Positions 17,592 through 27,429 of a DNA stretch of 64,000 bases are shown here, one piece after another; the stretch's first letter is position 1, and each line of letters opens with the position of its first letter. The position numbers and the translations under genes were made by a program. Source of the stretch: Pseudomonas sp. DG56-2 (lineage in GTDB: Bacteria; Pseudomonadota; Gammaproteobacteria; Pseudomonadales; Pseudomonadaceae); assembly GCF_004803755.1 (NCBI RefSeq), contig NZ_CP032311.1, positions 5,730,001 through 5,794,000 on the forward strand. Reading direction: 5' to 3'. The notes under the pieces were generated by a model that was not told where the DNA came from, made no database searches, and was given only the letters and a program-made list of their open reading frames with translations.

Positions 17592-17924
17592 ATGACTATC
17601 CAAAGCAAAGACTGGCATGCTCAATATGACCGCATGCCAAGTACTGAAGGCCCATGTTTTCGAGTCCACGGCACCGTAACCGTGGACAGCCCAGCAGTCA
17701 CTCCAGTACTGCTCATGGCTCAGAAGTTAATGGTTATGAATGAACCTGAAGGCATCGACCTGGAACTGATACTCGAGCGAAAAGAAGGCACATTCCTTAC
17801 GGTCGTTACCGAGAAACAGGTCACCTTCGAAATGCGTGAGAGCAACCGCGACATCACTTGCGTACGTGTGCATTACGAGGGTAACTTGCTGTGCACCATC
17901 AACGACATCATGACCACATACTGA
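17592..17924 (+). CDS. Conserved hypothetical protein after zwf
   Basis: This 110-aa protein starts MTIQSKDWHAQYDRMPSTEG with GAGGA nine bases upstream of the ATG at 17592. It looks like an all-beta cytoplasmic domain, with alternating hydrophobic stretches and no signal peptide or transmembrane segment. I recognise no catalytic motif. It is 88 bp downstream of zwf on the same strand and is followed by a two-way terminator; co-transcription with zwf is possible. Confidence 0.75.
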   Translation: MTIQSKDWHAQYDRMPSTEGPCFRVHGTVTVDSPAVTPVLLMAQKLMVMNEPEGIDLELILERKEGTFLTVVTEKQVTFEMRESNRDITCVRVHYEGNLLCTINDIMTTY

Positions 17925-17934
17925 TGTTCTCGTG

Positions 17935-17961
17935 GCAGGCCTTCATTTCTGAAAGGCCTGC
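17935..17961. terminator. Two-way hairpin terminator between convergent genes
   Basis: A perfect 9-bp stem (17935-17943 with 17953-17961) and a 9-nt loop lie between the convergent small gene and the GGDEF-EAL gene; the right arm touches the stop codon of the latter. T-rich tails are weak. Confidence 0.6.
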
Positions 17962-20840
17962 TACTCCATGAAGCTCGCCATGCTTCGTCCGAGCAGGGCA
18001 CTGAATGCAGCCGCGCCTACGGGCTTGCTGATCAAGTAGCCTTGCACTTCGTCACACCCCTGTTCACGCAGCAGGGTAAGCTGCTCCATCGTCTCCACGC
18101 CCTCGGCCACCACTTTAAGCTCCAGGCTCTTGGCCATTGCAATGATCGCCCGGGTTATGGCCGCATCTTCACTGCCTTCGTGCAGGCCACGTATAAAGGC
18201 CTGATCGATCTTTACGTAGTCCACCGGAAAGCGCTTGAGATAGCTGAGTGACGAATAACCGGTTCCAAAATCATCGATAGCCAGCTTTACGCCGAGCTCA
18301 TGCAATTGCTCGAAGGTTGTAATGATGTGTTCGACGCTATCGAGCAGTTGGCTCTCGGTCAGTTCCAGTTCCAACAGATGCGGCTCCAGACCGCTCTCTT
18401 CCAAGACCTGACGGACCAGGCTGACCAATTTGCCCTGTCGCAACTGGTGCACCGACAGGTTCACCGAGACCCGAATCGGCGTCAAACCCTGGCGCTGCCA
18501 TTCGCGGGCCTGCCAGCACGCCTGGCGCAGTACGAATTCGCCAATAGGCGCGATCAGACCTGTCTCCTCAGCAAGTCCGATAAATTCACTTGGCGGCACC
18601 ATGCCCCATTGTGGGTGCTGCCAACGCACCAACGCCTCGGCCGCCAGTAGTCGCCCCTGACGCAAGCACAACTTGGGCTGGTAATAGACCAGCAGTTGTC
18701 GCTCCTCGATGGCTTTGCGCAAATGGTTCTCCAACTGCAGCCGCTCAAGTGTGCTGGCTCGAAGATTCTCGGTGTAGAACTGGAAGCTGTCGCCGCCCAG
18801 ATGCTTGGCATGTTGCTTGGCCATATCTGCCTGGCTGACCAGAGCACCCACGTCGAAGGTGGCATCTGACAACAAACTGATGCCTACGGACGCACTGATC
18901 ACCACCTCGTGGCCATCCAGACGCTGCGGCACACGTAATTTGTCGAGTAGACGCGTTGTGACCCTGACCAGACTGGAAAGGTTGTTATAGCCATCGAACA
19001 ACACGGCAAACTCGTCACCCGACAAACGCGCCACGGTGTCGGCCTCGGGCACTGCATTGGCGATACGTCGGGCCATTTTCTTGAGCAACTGGTCCGCCAG
19101 CTCATGACCAAGACCTTCGTTGAGCAGCTTGAAACGATCCAGATCAATGTGCAGTAACGCCAGGCTCCGGCCATTAACGCGAACCCGCTGACCGGCATCG
19201 TGCAGGCGCAGGCGGAAAAGTGCTCGATTGGCAAGTCCCGTCAGTTCGTCGTAATGGGCCAGGTAACGCAGGCGCTCTTCCGACTCACGACGAGTCGATA
19301 GATCGGTAAAGAAACCCACAATGTTGCTGATGCTACCGCGAGCGTCGCGTACACCGTTCAATTGCAGCCACTGTGGGTACAGGTCTCCATTCTTGCGCGC
19401 TTCGACGAGCTCACCCTGCCAGCGCCCCTGCTGATCCAGCGCCTGTTCGATGGCGGCACTGTGCCGTCTTGCATCGCGGCTGCAGGGCAATTCCAAGGCA
19501 TTGCGCGCAAGCAACTCTTCACGACAATAACCGGTGACTTCGCAATACGCCTGGTTGACCGCCAGCAATTCGAAATCAGGACCAAGAATGGCAATGCCTT
19601 CGCTGGCCGCCTCGAACACTGTTGCTGCCAGGCGCTGCTGTTCTTCCTGTGCCTTCTGCGCAGAAATATCGCGACGCGTACCTAGCATGCGCAAGACCTT
19701 GCCGTTGGCGTCGTGCTCCACCGCCTTGCCCCGGTCTTCGATCCAGCACCAGTGTCCGTGGCTATGGCGTATGCGGTACTCGACCCGGTAATCCTCGGTG
19801 CGACCCTTGAGATGCTCAACCAGTGTGCGTCGTAAAAGCGGCAGATCATCGGGGTGCAGACGAGGTTTGAGGTCGTTGCGTACACTGCGTACCTGGGCCT
19901 GTTCGAGGCCGAACAGCTCTCGAAGCTGGGTATGATGGATTTCATCTGTTTCCAGGTTCCAGTCCCACAAGCCCAGCTCGCTGGCCTCCAAGGCCAATGC
20001 CAGGCGCTGCTCACTCTTGCCTAGCGCTTGATTGGCCTGGTCCAACTCCAGCCCGCGCTGAGCTACCCGCGACTCCAATCCCGTCTGGGCCTCCCGCAGT
20101 TGCTCTTCTACCTGTCGTCGCTGTTCAACTTCGCCAGCCAGAGCCTGATTCAGACGCTCACTGCGCAACTGCACGGCCTGCAGATGTTCAATCAACGCCT
20201 GGTTCTGGAAGCGCTTGAGCAGGCCGCCTTCGATAAGCCGATTGACCTGCCAGGCGACTACCAGCAAGGCACCGAGCAAAATCAGGCCCAGCCAGCCCCA
20301 GCCTCGTTGTTGCTCATCGCCAGTGCAGAACAAAAAGACAATAGGAGGCAGCAAGCACGGCAAAGTGAAGCTGAGGAAGGCGGGCAGACTGACTGCGTAG
20401 GCGATGCTGGCGGACAACGTCGCCGCCCCGAGCAAGCCGAACACCCACGCCTGTTGCACAAAGTTATCCACAGGGACCAGGGCAATGGCTGCGCTGGCCA
20501 GGGTGAGTCCGCTGAAGGCCGAACCGAATAAAAACATTCGCCACCAGGCTGGCTTGGCCTGGCGCTCCGGCATCGCGGAGTCAAACGCTGCGACCTGGAT
20601 AACTCTGAGTGCTACCAACGCCATCAACCAGACTACCCAGACGCTGACCTGTAGGTAACGCGCCGGGCTCCACAGCATCCAGGCACAGACAAGTCCATTG
20701 AGCAGCATGAATAAAGTGGGCAGCAGCGAGCCTTGATAGAGCAGACGGGTGCGCTCTACCGCCAGTTGCGTAGCGAACTGTTTGCGAATGCTCCCGCGCG
20801 CGCCCAGCGGCACATCAACGGGGCTGGAACCAGATGTCAT
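17961..20840 (-). CDS. Membrane PAS-GGDEF-EAL cyclic-di-GMP signalling protein
   Basis: This 959-aa protein has an N-terminal block of about six membrane helices (residues about 40-210), a coiled-coil stretch rich in Q/E/R (about 220-280), two PAS domains (about 285-520), a GGDEF domain with SGDEF near residue 606, and an EAL domain with EALVRW near 735. Both catalytic signatures look usable, so it could make or break cyclic-di-GMP. The ATG at 20840 is chosen because the domain pattern starts there; a longer frame to 20903 exists. It is divergent from uvrD. Confidence 0.92.
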   Translation of the reverse strand: MTSGSSPVDVPLGARGSIRKQFATQLAVERTRLLYQGSLLPTLFMLLNGLVCAWMLWSPARYLQVSVWVVWLMALVALRVIQVAAFDSAMPERQAKPAWWRMFLFGSAFSGLTLASAAIALVPVDNFVQQAWVFGLLGAATLSASIAYAVSLPAFLSFTLPCLLPPIVFLFCTGDEQQRGWGWLGLILLGALLVVAWQVNRLIEGGLLKRFQNQALIEHLQAVQLRSERLNQALAGEVEQRRQVEEQLREAQTGLESRVAQRGLELDQANQALGKSEQRLALALEASELGLWDWNLETDEIHHTQLRELFGLEQAQVRSVRNDLKPRLHPDDLPLLRRTLVEHLKGRTEDYRVEYRIRHSHGHWCWIEDRGKAVEHDANGKVLRMLGTRRDISAQKAQEEQQRLAATVFEAASEGIAILGPDFELLAVNQAYCEVTGYCREELLARNALELPCSRDARRHSAAIEQALDQQGRWQGELVEARKNGDLYPQWLQLNGVRDARGSISNIVGFFTDLSTRRESEERLRYLAHYDELTGLANRALFRLRLHDAGQRVRVNGRSLALLHIDLDRFKLLNEGLGHELADQLLKKMARRIANAVPEADTVARLSGDEFAVLFDGYNNLSSLVRVTTRLLDKLRVPQRLDGHEVVISASVGISLLSDATFDVGALVSQADMAKQHAKHLGGDSFQFYTENLRASTLERLQLENHLRKAIEERQLLVYYQPKLCLRQGRLLAAEALVRWQHPQWGMVPPSEFIGLAEETGLIAPIGEFVLRQACWQAREWQRQGLTPIRVSVNLSVHQLRQGKLVSLVRQVLEESGLEPHLLELELTESQLLDSVEHIITTFEQLHELGVKLAIDDFGTGYSSLSYLKRFPVDYVKIDQAFIRGLHEGSEDAAITRAIIAMAKSLELKVVAEGVETMEQLTLLREQGCDEVQGYLISKPVGAAAFSALLGRSMASFME

Positions 20841-21064
20841 AGGCAGTGTTCTTGTAATGGTCAGCCCTAAACGTGCACGGAGCATACACAAGCAGACAGC
20901 CACGCCAAAATGCTCTGGATCATTATTTTGCTATCCGCCTTTGCGACGAAAAGCGCTCAAGCACGCAGGCCTTGGGCTACAGACCGATGACCGACTGGTC
21001 AGCGGCAACAAGTTTTTCTACTGTATATTTGCCCAAGGGTTGCTCGCGCCTCTAAAATGCTCGG

Positions 21065-23248
21065 ATGCGCGATGATCTCTCTCTCCTGTTGAACTCTCTC
21101 AACGACGCCCAACGTCAGGCCGTAGCGGCCCCCGTCGGTCGTCAGTTGGTCCTGGCCGGTGCCGGCTCTGGCAAAACCCGGGTGCTGGTGCACCGTATCG
21201 CCTGGTTGATCCAGGTCGAGCAGGCCTCGCCACACTCGATTCTGTCGGTGACCTTCACCAACAAGGCCGCTGCCGAGATGCGCCAGCGTATCGAGCAACT
21301 GATGGGCATCAACCCAGCCGGCATGTGGGTAGGCACCTTCCACGGCCTGGCCCATCGTCTGCTGCGTGCACATTGGCAGGAAGCCGGCTTGAACCAGAAC
21401 TTCCAGATCCTCGACAGCGATGACCAGCAACGACTGGTCAAGCGAGTCATCCGCGAACTGGGACTCGATGAGCAACGATGGCCAGCGCGCCAGGCTCAGT
21501 GGTTCATCAATGGGCAAAAAGACGAAGGGTTGCGACCACAGCACATCCAGGCCAGTGGTGATCTGTACCTGGGCACCATGCGTAGCATTTATGAAGCCTA
21601 CGAAGCCGCGTGCCAACGTGCCGGCGTCATCGACTTCTCCGAACTGCTACTGCGCGCGCTGGATCTATGGCGCGACCACCCCGGCCTGCTCGAACACTAT
21701 CAGAGGCGCTTCCGCCATGTGCTGGTGGACGAGTTCCAGGATACCAACGCCGTGCAGTACGCCTGGCTGCGCCTGCTCTGCAAAGGCGGTGACAGCCTGA
21801 TGGTTGTCGGTGACGACGACCAATCCATTTATGGCTGGCGCGGCGCCAAGATCGAGAATATTCACCAGTACAGCGCCGACTTCCCCGACGCCGAAATGAT
21901 CCGTCTGGAGCAGAACTATCGCTCTACCGCCGGGATCCTCAAGGCAGCCAACGCCCTGATTGCCAATAATAGCGATCGCCTGGGCAAAGAGCTGTGGACC
22001 GATGGTGGCGATGGTGAACCGTTGAGCCTCTACGCCGCCTTCAACGAACATGACGAAGCGCGCTATGTGGTCGAAACCATCGAAAGCGTGTTGAAGACGG
22101 GCCTGGCCCGCAGCAACATTGCCATCCTGTACCGCTCCAACGCCCAGTCCCGTGTACTTGAAGAGGCCTTGCTGCGCGAGCGTATCCCTTATCGCATTTA
22201 TGGTGGTCAACGCTTCTTCGAGCGAGCCGAAATCAAGAATGCCATGGCCTACCTGCGTTTGCTCGAAGGACGCGGCAACGACGCCGCTCTCGAGCGGGTG
22301 ATCAACGTTCCGCCACGGGGCATCGGTGAAAAAACCGTCGAGGCGATTCGCGACCACGCGCGGCATACCGAAGTGTCGATGTGGGAATCGATGAACCTGC
22401 TGGTCACCAACAAAGCCCTCAAAGGCCGCGCAGCAGGCGCCCTGGCGGCATTCATCGAGCTGATTGAGAACCTTGCCGCAAAAGTCATGGCAATGCCGCT
22501 GCACCTGATGACCCAGACCGTCATCGAGCAGTCCGGGCTGATCATTTATCACCAGGAAGAAAAAGGTGAGAAGGGGCAGGCACGAGTAGAAAACCTCGAG
22601 GAATTGGTCAGCGCCGCGCGCAACTTTGAAACCAGCGAAGAAGACGCCGAACTTTCCCCGCTGGCAGCCTTCCTTGGTCACGCGTCGTTGGAAGCCGGCG
22701 ATGCCCAGGCCGACGAACATGAAGACAGCATTCAGCTGATGACCCTGCACAGCGCCAAAGGCCTGGAGTTTCCTCATGTCTTCCTGGTGGGCATGGAAGA
22801 GGGACTGTTCCCGCATAAAATGAGCCTGGAGGAACCAGGCCGCCTGGCAGAAGAACGTCGTCTAGCCTATGTCGGTATCACCCGCGCCATGCAGCAGTTG
22901 GTGATGACCTACGCCGAAACCCGACGCCTTTATGGCAGCGAAACCTACAACAAGGTCTCTCGTTTCGTACGCGAGATTCCGGCTGGGCTGATCCAGGAAG
23001 TGCGCTTGTCCAACAGCGTCAGCCGTCCTTTCGGCTCGGGACAACAGCAAAGCAGCAGCAGTTTGTTTGCCAATGCCAACATTCCGCAGACCGCCTTCAA
23101 CCTCGGCCAGCGTGTGCAACACGCTGTTTTCGGCGAAGGTGTAATCCTCAACTTCGAAGGTTCCGGAGCCCAAGCACGGGTCCAGGTAAACTTCGCAGAA
23201 GGCAGCAAATGGCTGATGCTTGGCTATGCCAAGCTAGAAGCGCTGTAG
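21065..23248 (+). CDS. uvrD: DNA helicase II
   Basis: This 727-aa superfamily 1A helicase unwinds DNA 3' to 5' in mismatch and nucleotide-excision repair. It has Walker A GAGSGKT at residues 32-38, VDEFQDTN (Walker B) near 222, DDDQSIYGWRGA near 250, and the C-terminal LMTLHSAKGLEFPHVFLVG and RLAYVGITRA motifs. The C-terminal tail LGQRVQHAVFGEGVILNFEG is the UvrD/PcrA tudor-like domain. UvrD is preferred over Rep because of this tail. Confidence 0.94.
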   Translation: MRDDLSLLLNSLNDAQRQAVAAPVGRQLVLAGAGSGKTRVLVHRIAWLIQVEQASPHSILSVTFTNKAAAEMRQRIEQLMGINPAGMWVGTFHGLAHRLLRAHWQEAGLNQNFQILDSDDQQRLVKRVIRELGLDEQRWPARQAQWFINGQKDEGLRPQHIQASGDLYLGTMRSIYEAYEAACQRAGVIDFSELLLRALDLWRDHPGLLEHYQRRFRHVLVDEFQDTNAVQYAWLRLLCKGGDSLMVVGDDDQSIYGWRGAKIENIHQYSADFPDAEMIRLEQNYRSTAGILKAANALIANNSDRLGKELWTDGGDGEPLSLYAAFNEHDEARYVVETIESVLKTGLARSNIAILYRSNAQSRVLEEALLRERIPYRIYGGQRFFERAEIKNAMAYLRLLEGRGNDAALERVINVPPRGIGEKTVEAIRDHARHTEVSMWESMNLLVTNKALKGRAAGALAAFIELIENLAAKVMAMPLHLMTQTVIEQSGLIIYHQEEKGEKGQARVENLEELVSAARNFETSEEDAELSPLAAFLGHASLEAGDAQADEHEDSIQLMTLHSAKGLEFPHVFLVGMEEGLFPHKMSLEEPGRLAEERRLAYVGITRAMQQLVMTYAETRRLYGSETYNKVSRFVREIPAGLIQEVRLSNSVSRPFGSGQQQSSSSLFANANIPQTAFNLGQRVQHAVFGEGVILNFEGSGAQARVQVNFAEGSKWLMLGYAKLEAL

Positions 23249-23356
23249 AGGAAAGCCTGCTTAGGCAAAAGATGGAAACATCTTGGCTCTGGTCATGCGC
23301 GTTCCAACCTGTGCAACATGACGCGCGTGCAATCCACAAAACGGGAATACCCTTCT

Positions 23357-24211
23357 ATGCAACGTTTTCTTAGCATCGCCCTGGCGTTGTGCATCGGCTT
23401 GACGATGAGCCTCGACGCGAACGCCAAACGCCTCGGTGGCGGCAAAAGCTCGGGCGCCGCGCCTATGCACCAAACCCGCCAGGCTGCGCCGACTACCCCA
23501 GCCGCCTCGCCAACCGCTCCAGGTCGCGCACCTGCAGCTGCCAGCGGTGCCTCGCGCTGGCTCGGTCCTCTGGCCGGTATCGCCGCCGGTGGCCTGCTGG
23601 CCTCGATGTTCATGGGCGATGGCTTCCAAGGCATGCAGATCTTCGACATCCTGATCATGGCTGTGATCGCATTCCTGGTGTTCCGCTTCATCGCCGCCCG
23701 TCGTCGCAAGCAGCAGCCACAAATGGCCGCCGCCGGTCACGCACCGTTCCAGCGCGAAGCTCACCAGCCTACTGCCCAGCCGTCGATCTTCGGCGGCTCC
23801 GCCGCACCTGCTGCCGCCGCCCGTCCGGTAATCAATGCACCAGCCTGGTTCAACGAACAGAACTTTCTGGCCGCTGCGCGCAATCACTTCCAGACGCTGC
23901 AACAGCACTGGGACGCCAACGAAATGGACAAGATTGCCGAGTTCGTCACCCCGCAGATGCTGCAGTTCCTCAAGCAGGAACGTGCTGATCTGGGCGACGG
24001 CTTCCAATCTACCTACATCGACAACCTCGACGTGCAACTTGAAGGCGTCGAAGACCGCGCCGACAAGACCATCGCCACCCTGACGTTCAGCGGTGTGTCG
24101 AAAACCTCACGCTTCGACCAAGGCGAACAGTTCAGCGAAAGTTGGAACATGGAACGCGCCCAAGGCGAGAACCAGCCTTGGCTGGTCGCAGGGATCCGCC
24201 AGAACGGCTGA
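23357..24211 (+). CDS. Tim44-like domain membrane protein
   Basis: This 284-aa protein has a signal-type N-terminus (MQRFLSIALALCIGLTMSLDANA), a Gly/Ala/Pro-rich segment (about 25-65), a hydrophobic membrane region (about 65-112, WLGPLAGIAAGGLLASMFMG and IFDILIMAVIAFLVFRFIAA), and a C-terminal Tim44-like domain from about 155 (WFNEQNFLAAARNHFQTLQQ). Tim44-like domains mediate protein contact near membranes. The bacterial role is not settled. It is followed by a strong terminator and lies 108 bp after uvrD. Confidence 0.87.
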   Translation: MQRFLSIALALCIGLTMSLDANAKRLGGGKSSGAAPMHQTRQAAPTTPAASPTAPGRAPAAASGASRWLGPLAGIAAGGLLASMFMGDGFQGMQIFDILIMAVIAFLVFRFIAARRRKQQPQMAAAGHAPFQREAHQPTAQPSIFGGSAAPAAAARPVINAPAWFNEQNFLAAARNHFQTLQQHWDANEMDKIAEFVTPQMLQFLKQERADLGDGFQSTYIDNLDVQLEGVEDRADKTIATLTFSGVSKTSRFDQGEQFSESWNMERAQGENQPWLVAGIRQNG

Positions 24212-24227
24212 TCTTGAGGCATTGCAC

Positions 24228-24262
24228 AAAAAACCCCGGGCTAGTCCCGGGGTTTTGCTTTT
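24228..24262 (+). terminator. Intrinsic terminator after the Tim44-like gene
   Basis: An A-rich lead, a CCCCGGG stem (AAACCCCGGG with CCCGGGGTTT), a 5-nt loop and a T-rich tail TTTTGCTTTT make a strong intrinsic terminator that could also act from the opposite strand. Confidence 0.92.
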
Positions 24263-24322
24263 AGCGCGGTGGGCTACTAGGGTATAACGCGCAGCGTGTC
24301 GTAAAGGTTAGAGGATAGAACC

Positions 24323-24730
24323 GTGGAAGAAGTCATCGAACAGCTCCGAGAAGCCAACGAACCGGTACCGGTGCCGCTTGAGTTGCCTGACGAAGACCAG
24401 TTGGTCGAAATCGAAGAACAGTTGTTCATTAATATTCCGTTCGTCTTCAAGGAGTTCCTGCTGACGGTCAGCGATGTGGTCTATGGCAGCCTGGAGCCCG
24501 TGACAGTCACCGATCCGCAGTCACACACCTATTTGCCAGAAGTAGCCGCTACGGCCTGGGACATGGGCGTTCCGCGTGAGTTGATCCCAATCTGTCAGGA
24601 TGGCGACGACTACTACTGTGTCGAGGAAGATGGCACCGTGGTGTTCTGGTCGGGCGAAGAAGAGCTCGTCACTGAGGAAAGCTGGGAATCGGTCTGGCAC
24701 TGGGCTCGGGATGTCTGGCTTGAAAGCTGA
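24323..24730 (+). CDS. SMI1/KNR4 (SUKH)-family protein
   Basis: This 135-aa acidic protein matches the SMI1/KNR4 pattern: an opening ELPDEDQLVEIEEQLFINIP, then FKEFLLTVSDVVYG, and a late YYCVEEDGTVVFWSGEEE beta region. Members are often immunity proteins to contact-dependent toxins, but others are housekeeping. No toxin gene is near, so here it is an orphan. The ATG at 24323 has AGAGGATAG upstream. Confidence 0.8.
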   Translation: MEEVIEQLREANEPVPVPLELPDEDQLVEIEEQLFINIPFVFKEFLLTVSDVVYGSLEPVTVTDPQSHTYLPEVAATAWDMGVPRELIPICQDGDDYYCVEEDGTVVFWSGEEELVTEESWESVWHWARDVWLES

Positions 24731-24750
24731 ATGAGAAATATCCTCATAAA

Positions 24751-24771
24751 TTAATGGCCGTTTGCCATTAA
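24751..24771. other. Perfect 8-bp inverted repeat after the SMI1/KNR4 gene
   Basis: TTAATGGC, a 5-nt spacer and GCCATTAA form a perfect hairpin 20 bp after the stop codon. It has no T-run, so it may be a weak terminator or a binding site. Confidence 0.45.
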
Positions 24772-24868
24772 TGTTCGTAGAATCGCCATGCCTTCCTGTG
24801 CGTGGCGATTTCGTTACCGCTCCATCCCCTCGGACATTCGAGTCGTCTCGTGCAGGAAGCGTCCACTT

Positions 24869-26629
24869 CTAGTGGTTATTTTCCTGGTGGTTTTCCAGTG
24901 TTTCCAGCAACGCAATCTGCATGCGCGTATGCACGCGGATAAGCCAACGCCAGAGCAATGCCACGACCCCCGCCGCGACCACAACAATCAACACCAGCAA
25001 TTCACTGGTGGGCAGAATGCTTGCCGAAAGTGCCGATAACAGCAGGAAGATCACCAGCAGCGACAGCAATGGGATTACCTCGGCAATCACCCGACGAACC
25101 CTTTGAGTATGACGGCCGGCCATTTCTGGCTTGACGCCCATCTCCGCCAGCAGCATAGACAGCGCCTTGAGCTTGCGATAGGCAGCTATCAAAAATGGCA
25201 GCGACAGCAACAATGCGGCGCCCCAGATAAGCGCCTTCTGCTGGCCCACATCGCTAACCCATTCACCCAGGTATTCGCCGATACGCGCTGCGAAGTAACC
25301 GCCACTGAAAAATATCGCCACCACCAAGGCCAGGTTTACCCCCACCTGCAACAGGATGCGCCTGATCATCGACGCCAGTAACGCACCCTCGCCGTGTGGC
25401 TGAATACTGCGCAGCCACTCCCCATACAGCGACAGCACTCGCGCCAGGGGGCGCGGAACCACCTTGGCAAGCTTCAGCGACAATGGGTCGGCGCCACGGA
25501 TGAGGTAGGGTGTGAGCAGCGTGGTAATAGCCGACACGGCAACCGCCACCGGATACAGAAAGTCACTGGTGACCTGCAAGGTCATGCCTAACGCTGCAAT
25601 GATGAATGAGAACTCGCCAATTTGAGAAAGGCCCATGCCCACACGTAGCGAGGTACGCCCATCGTTGCCAGCGATAAAAGCCCCCATGCCACAGGAAAGC
25701 ATCTTGCCCAACACCACGGCCACGGTAATGACCACGATCGGCCAGGCATATTCGACCAGCACCTGAGGGTCGATCATCATGCCGATGGCGACAAAGAAAA
25801 TAGCGCTGAACAAGTCGCGAACCGGTTCGATCAACCGTTCGATCTTAATCAATTGACGCGACTCAGCCATGATCGCACCGATCAGGAACGCGCCCAGCAC
25901 CATGCTGTATTCGAGTTTCACGACCAGCAGGCAGAAGCCGAAACATAGTCCCAATACGGTGATAAGTAGCATTTCATTGCTTTCGAATCGGGCGACATAA
26001 GCCAGCAGGCGCGGCACCAGCAAAATGCCGATAACCAACGCCACAATCATGAACAGCGATAGCTTGCCGACCGTGGAGAATACTTCGCCGGAGCTGACCG
26101 AACCGCTGACAGCGATCCCTGAAAGCAAAGCAATGATACCGATGCCGAGGATGTCTTCGACGATCAGCACACCAAAGATCAGTTGTGCGAAGCGCTCGTT
26201 CTTCATCTTCAGATCGTTGAGCGCTTTGACAATGATGGTGGTCGAGGAAATCGCCAGGATGGCGCCCAGGAACAATGAGTCCATGGTGCTCCAGCCAAAC
26301 CAGCGGCCGATCTCGAAGCCGATCCAGATCATCAGCACGATTTCCAGGAACGCCGCGATGAACGCCGTGGCACCCACTTTGAAGAGCTTTCGCAGGCTGA
26401 ACTCGAGCCCCAGGCAGAACATCAGGAAAATCACCCCAAGCTCGGCAAGCGTCTTGATGGTGTCTTCGTCGTGAATCAATCCGAAAGGTGGGGTATGCGG
26501 GCCGATAATAAAGCCGGCGACGACATAACCCAGTACGACCGGCTGCTTGAAGCGGTGAAACAGGATGGTCACCACGCCGGCAACCAACATGATCACCGCC
26601 AGGTCCTGGATGAAGCTGATGGCATGCAC
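24869..26629 (-). CDS. Kef-type monovalent cation:proton antiporter (CPA2), no RCK domain
   Basis: This 586-aa integral membrane protein has about twelve or more hydrophobic segments, with the CPA2 features FLMFCLGLEFSLRKL and the Kef-type VVLGYVVAGFIIGPHTP. It should exchange K+ or Na+ for protons. Unlike KefB/KefC there is no C-terminal RCK nucleotide-binding domain; the C-terminus is two or three more membrane helices and a short tail. The GTG start at 26629 has AAGGAGT at the right spacing; an upstream ATG at 26701 does not. The leader carries two hairpins. Confidence 0.85.
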   Translation of the reverse strand: MHAISFIQDLAVIMLVAGVVTILFHRFKQPVVLGYVVAGFIIGPHTPPFGLIHDEDTIKTLAELGVIFLMFCLGLEFSLRKLFKVGATAFIAAFLEIVLMIWIGFEIGRWFGWSTMDSLFLGAILAISSTTIIVKALNDLKMKNERFAQLIFGVLIVEDILGIGIIALLSGIAVSGSVSSGEVFSTVGKLSLFMIVALVIGILLVPRLLAYVARFESNEMLLITVLGLCFGFCLLVVKLEYSMVLGAFLIGAIMAESRQLIKIERLIEPVRDLFSAIFFVAIGMMIDPQVLVEYAWPIVVITVAVVLGKMLSCGMGAFIAGNDGRTSLRVGMGLSQIGEFSFIIAALGMTLQVTSDFLYPVAVAVSAITTLLTPYLIRGADPLSLKLAKVVPRPLARVLSLYGEWLRSIQPHGEGALLASMIRRILLQVGVNLALVVAIFFSGGYFAARIGEYLGEWVSDVGQQKALIWGAALLLSLPFLIAAYRKLKALSMLLAEMGVKPEMAGRHTQRVRRVIAEVIPLLSLLVIFLLLSALSASILPTSELLVLIVVVAAGVVALLWRWLIRVHTRMQIALLETLENHQENNH

Positions 26630-26943
26630 GGCGTGGTACTCCTTACCTTGGGACCATGGACACAACGCAACTCCTGCACGTGGATCGAGTTGCGGGTACA
26701 TAATGATTTAATACAGAACGCCCATCTTGCATGGGCTTATTCAGGTTAACACCGCCACCTGTCGCGAAAAACCGATGCAATAAGTGGTAACAGATCGACC
26801 AATTCAACGCCGTGTATGGCACTAATAGCGTGACGGCAAGGCCGCTGTCAGCGTCCCGTCTTTTAATGGGAATCGAAATAGGGGAAAGAAGCGTGAATAC
26901 CAGTCGCCACCCCGCCTCAGCGCAACCTCACCGTGAGCACACT
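26630..26943. other. Divergent 314-bp region with leader hairpins before the antiporter gene
   Basis: Reading toward the antiporter, there is a hairpin GCCCAT-5 nt-ATGGGC (26736-26720) and a second with arms CGCAACTC/GAGTTGCG and a 13-nt loop (26694-26666). Both lie in the probable 5' leader. The rest (26737-26943) should hold the promoters of the antiporter and thioesterase genes; I see no recognisable operator there. Confidence 0.5.
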
Positions 26944-27429
26944 ATGGAACCTGGAAACGCCCAGCTGTCGATGACCGTCCTGATGACCCCGGACAAGGCC
27001 AATTTTTCTGGCAACGTTCATGGCGGTACGCTGCTCAAATACCTGGATGAAGTGGCTTACGCTTGTGCCAGCCGCTATGCCGGTCGCTATGTGGTAACCC
27101 TGTCGGTAGACCAGGTGGTCTTTCGTGAGCCGGTACATGTCGGTGAGCTGGTGACCTTTCTGGCCTCGGTCAACTACACCGGCAATACCTCGATGGAAGT
27201 TGGCATTAAAGTCGTCACTGAAAACATCCGCGAACGTTCAGTGCGACATAGCAACAGCTGCTTTTTTACCATGGTTGCCGTCGATGACGACCGCAAGCCG
27301 GTGGCAGTTCCACCGCGTCAGCCGGAAACCAGTGAAGAGAAGCGCCGCTTCCTGCAAGGCAAGCAGCGCCGATTGATCCGCCAGGAGCTGGAAAAGCGTT
27401 ACCAGGAACTCAAGGGCGACACGCTTTAA
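26944..27429 (+). CDS. Hotdog-fold acyl-CoA thioesterase (YciA-like)
   Basis: This 161-aa protein has the acyl-CoA hydrolase signature [20 protein letters not shown] near residue 24 and a hotdog core to about 125, then a charged C-terminal helix ([20 protein letters not shown]). It should hydrolyse acyl-CoA thioesters. The start at 26944 gives the family N-terminus; upstream in-frame starts would add a poorly conserved 44 residues. Its stop codon overlaps the stop of convergent pdxY. Confidence 0.87.
   Translation: MEPGNAQLSMTVLMTPDKANFSGNVHGGTLLKYLDEVAYACASRYAGRYVVTLSVDQVVFREPVHVGELVTFLASVNYTGNTSMEVGIKVVTENIRERSVRHSNSCFFTMVAVDDDRKPVAVPPRQPETSEEKRRFLQGKQRRLIRQELEKRYQELKGDTL

Noticed and set aside
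21665..22816. A 383-codon open frame on the minus strand
   Set aside because: It is antisense to uvrD helicase motifs and has no features of its own.
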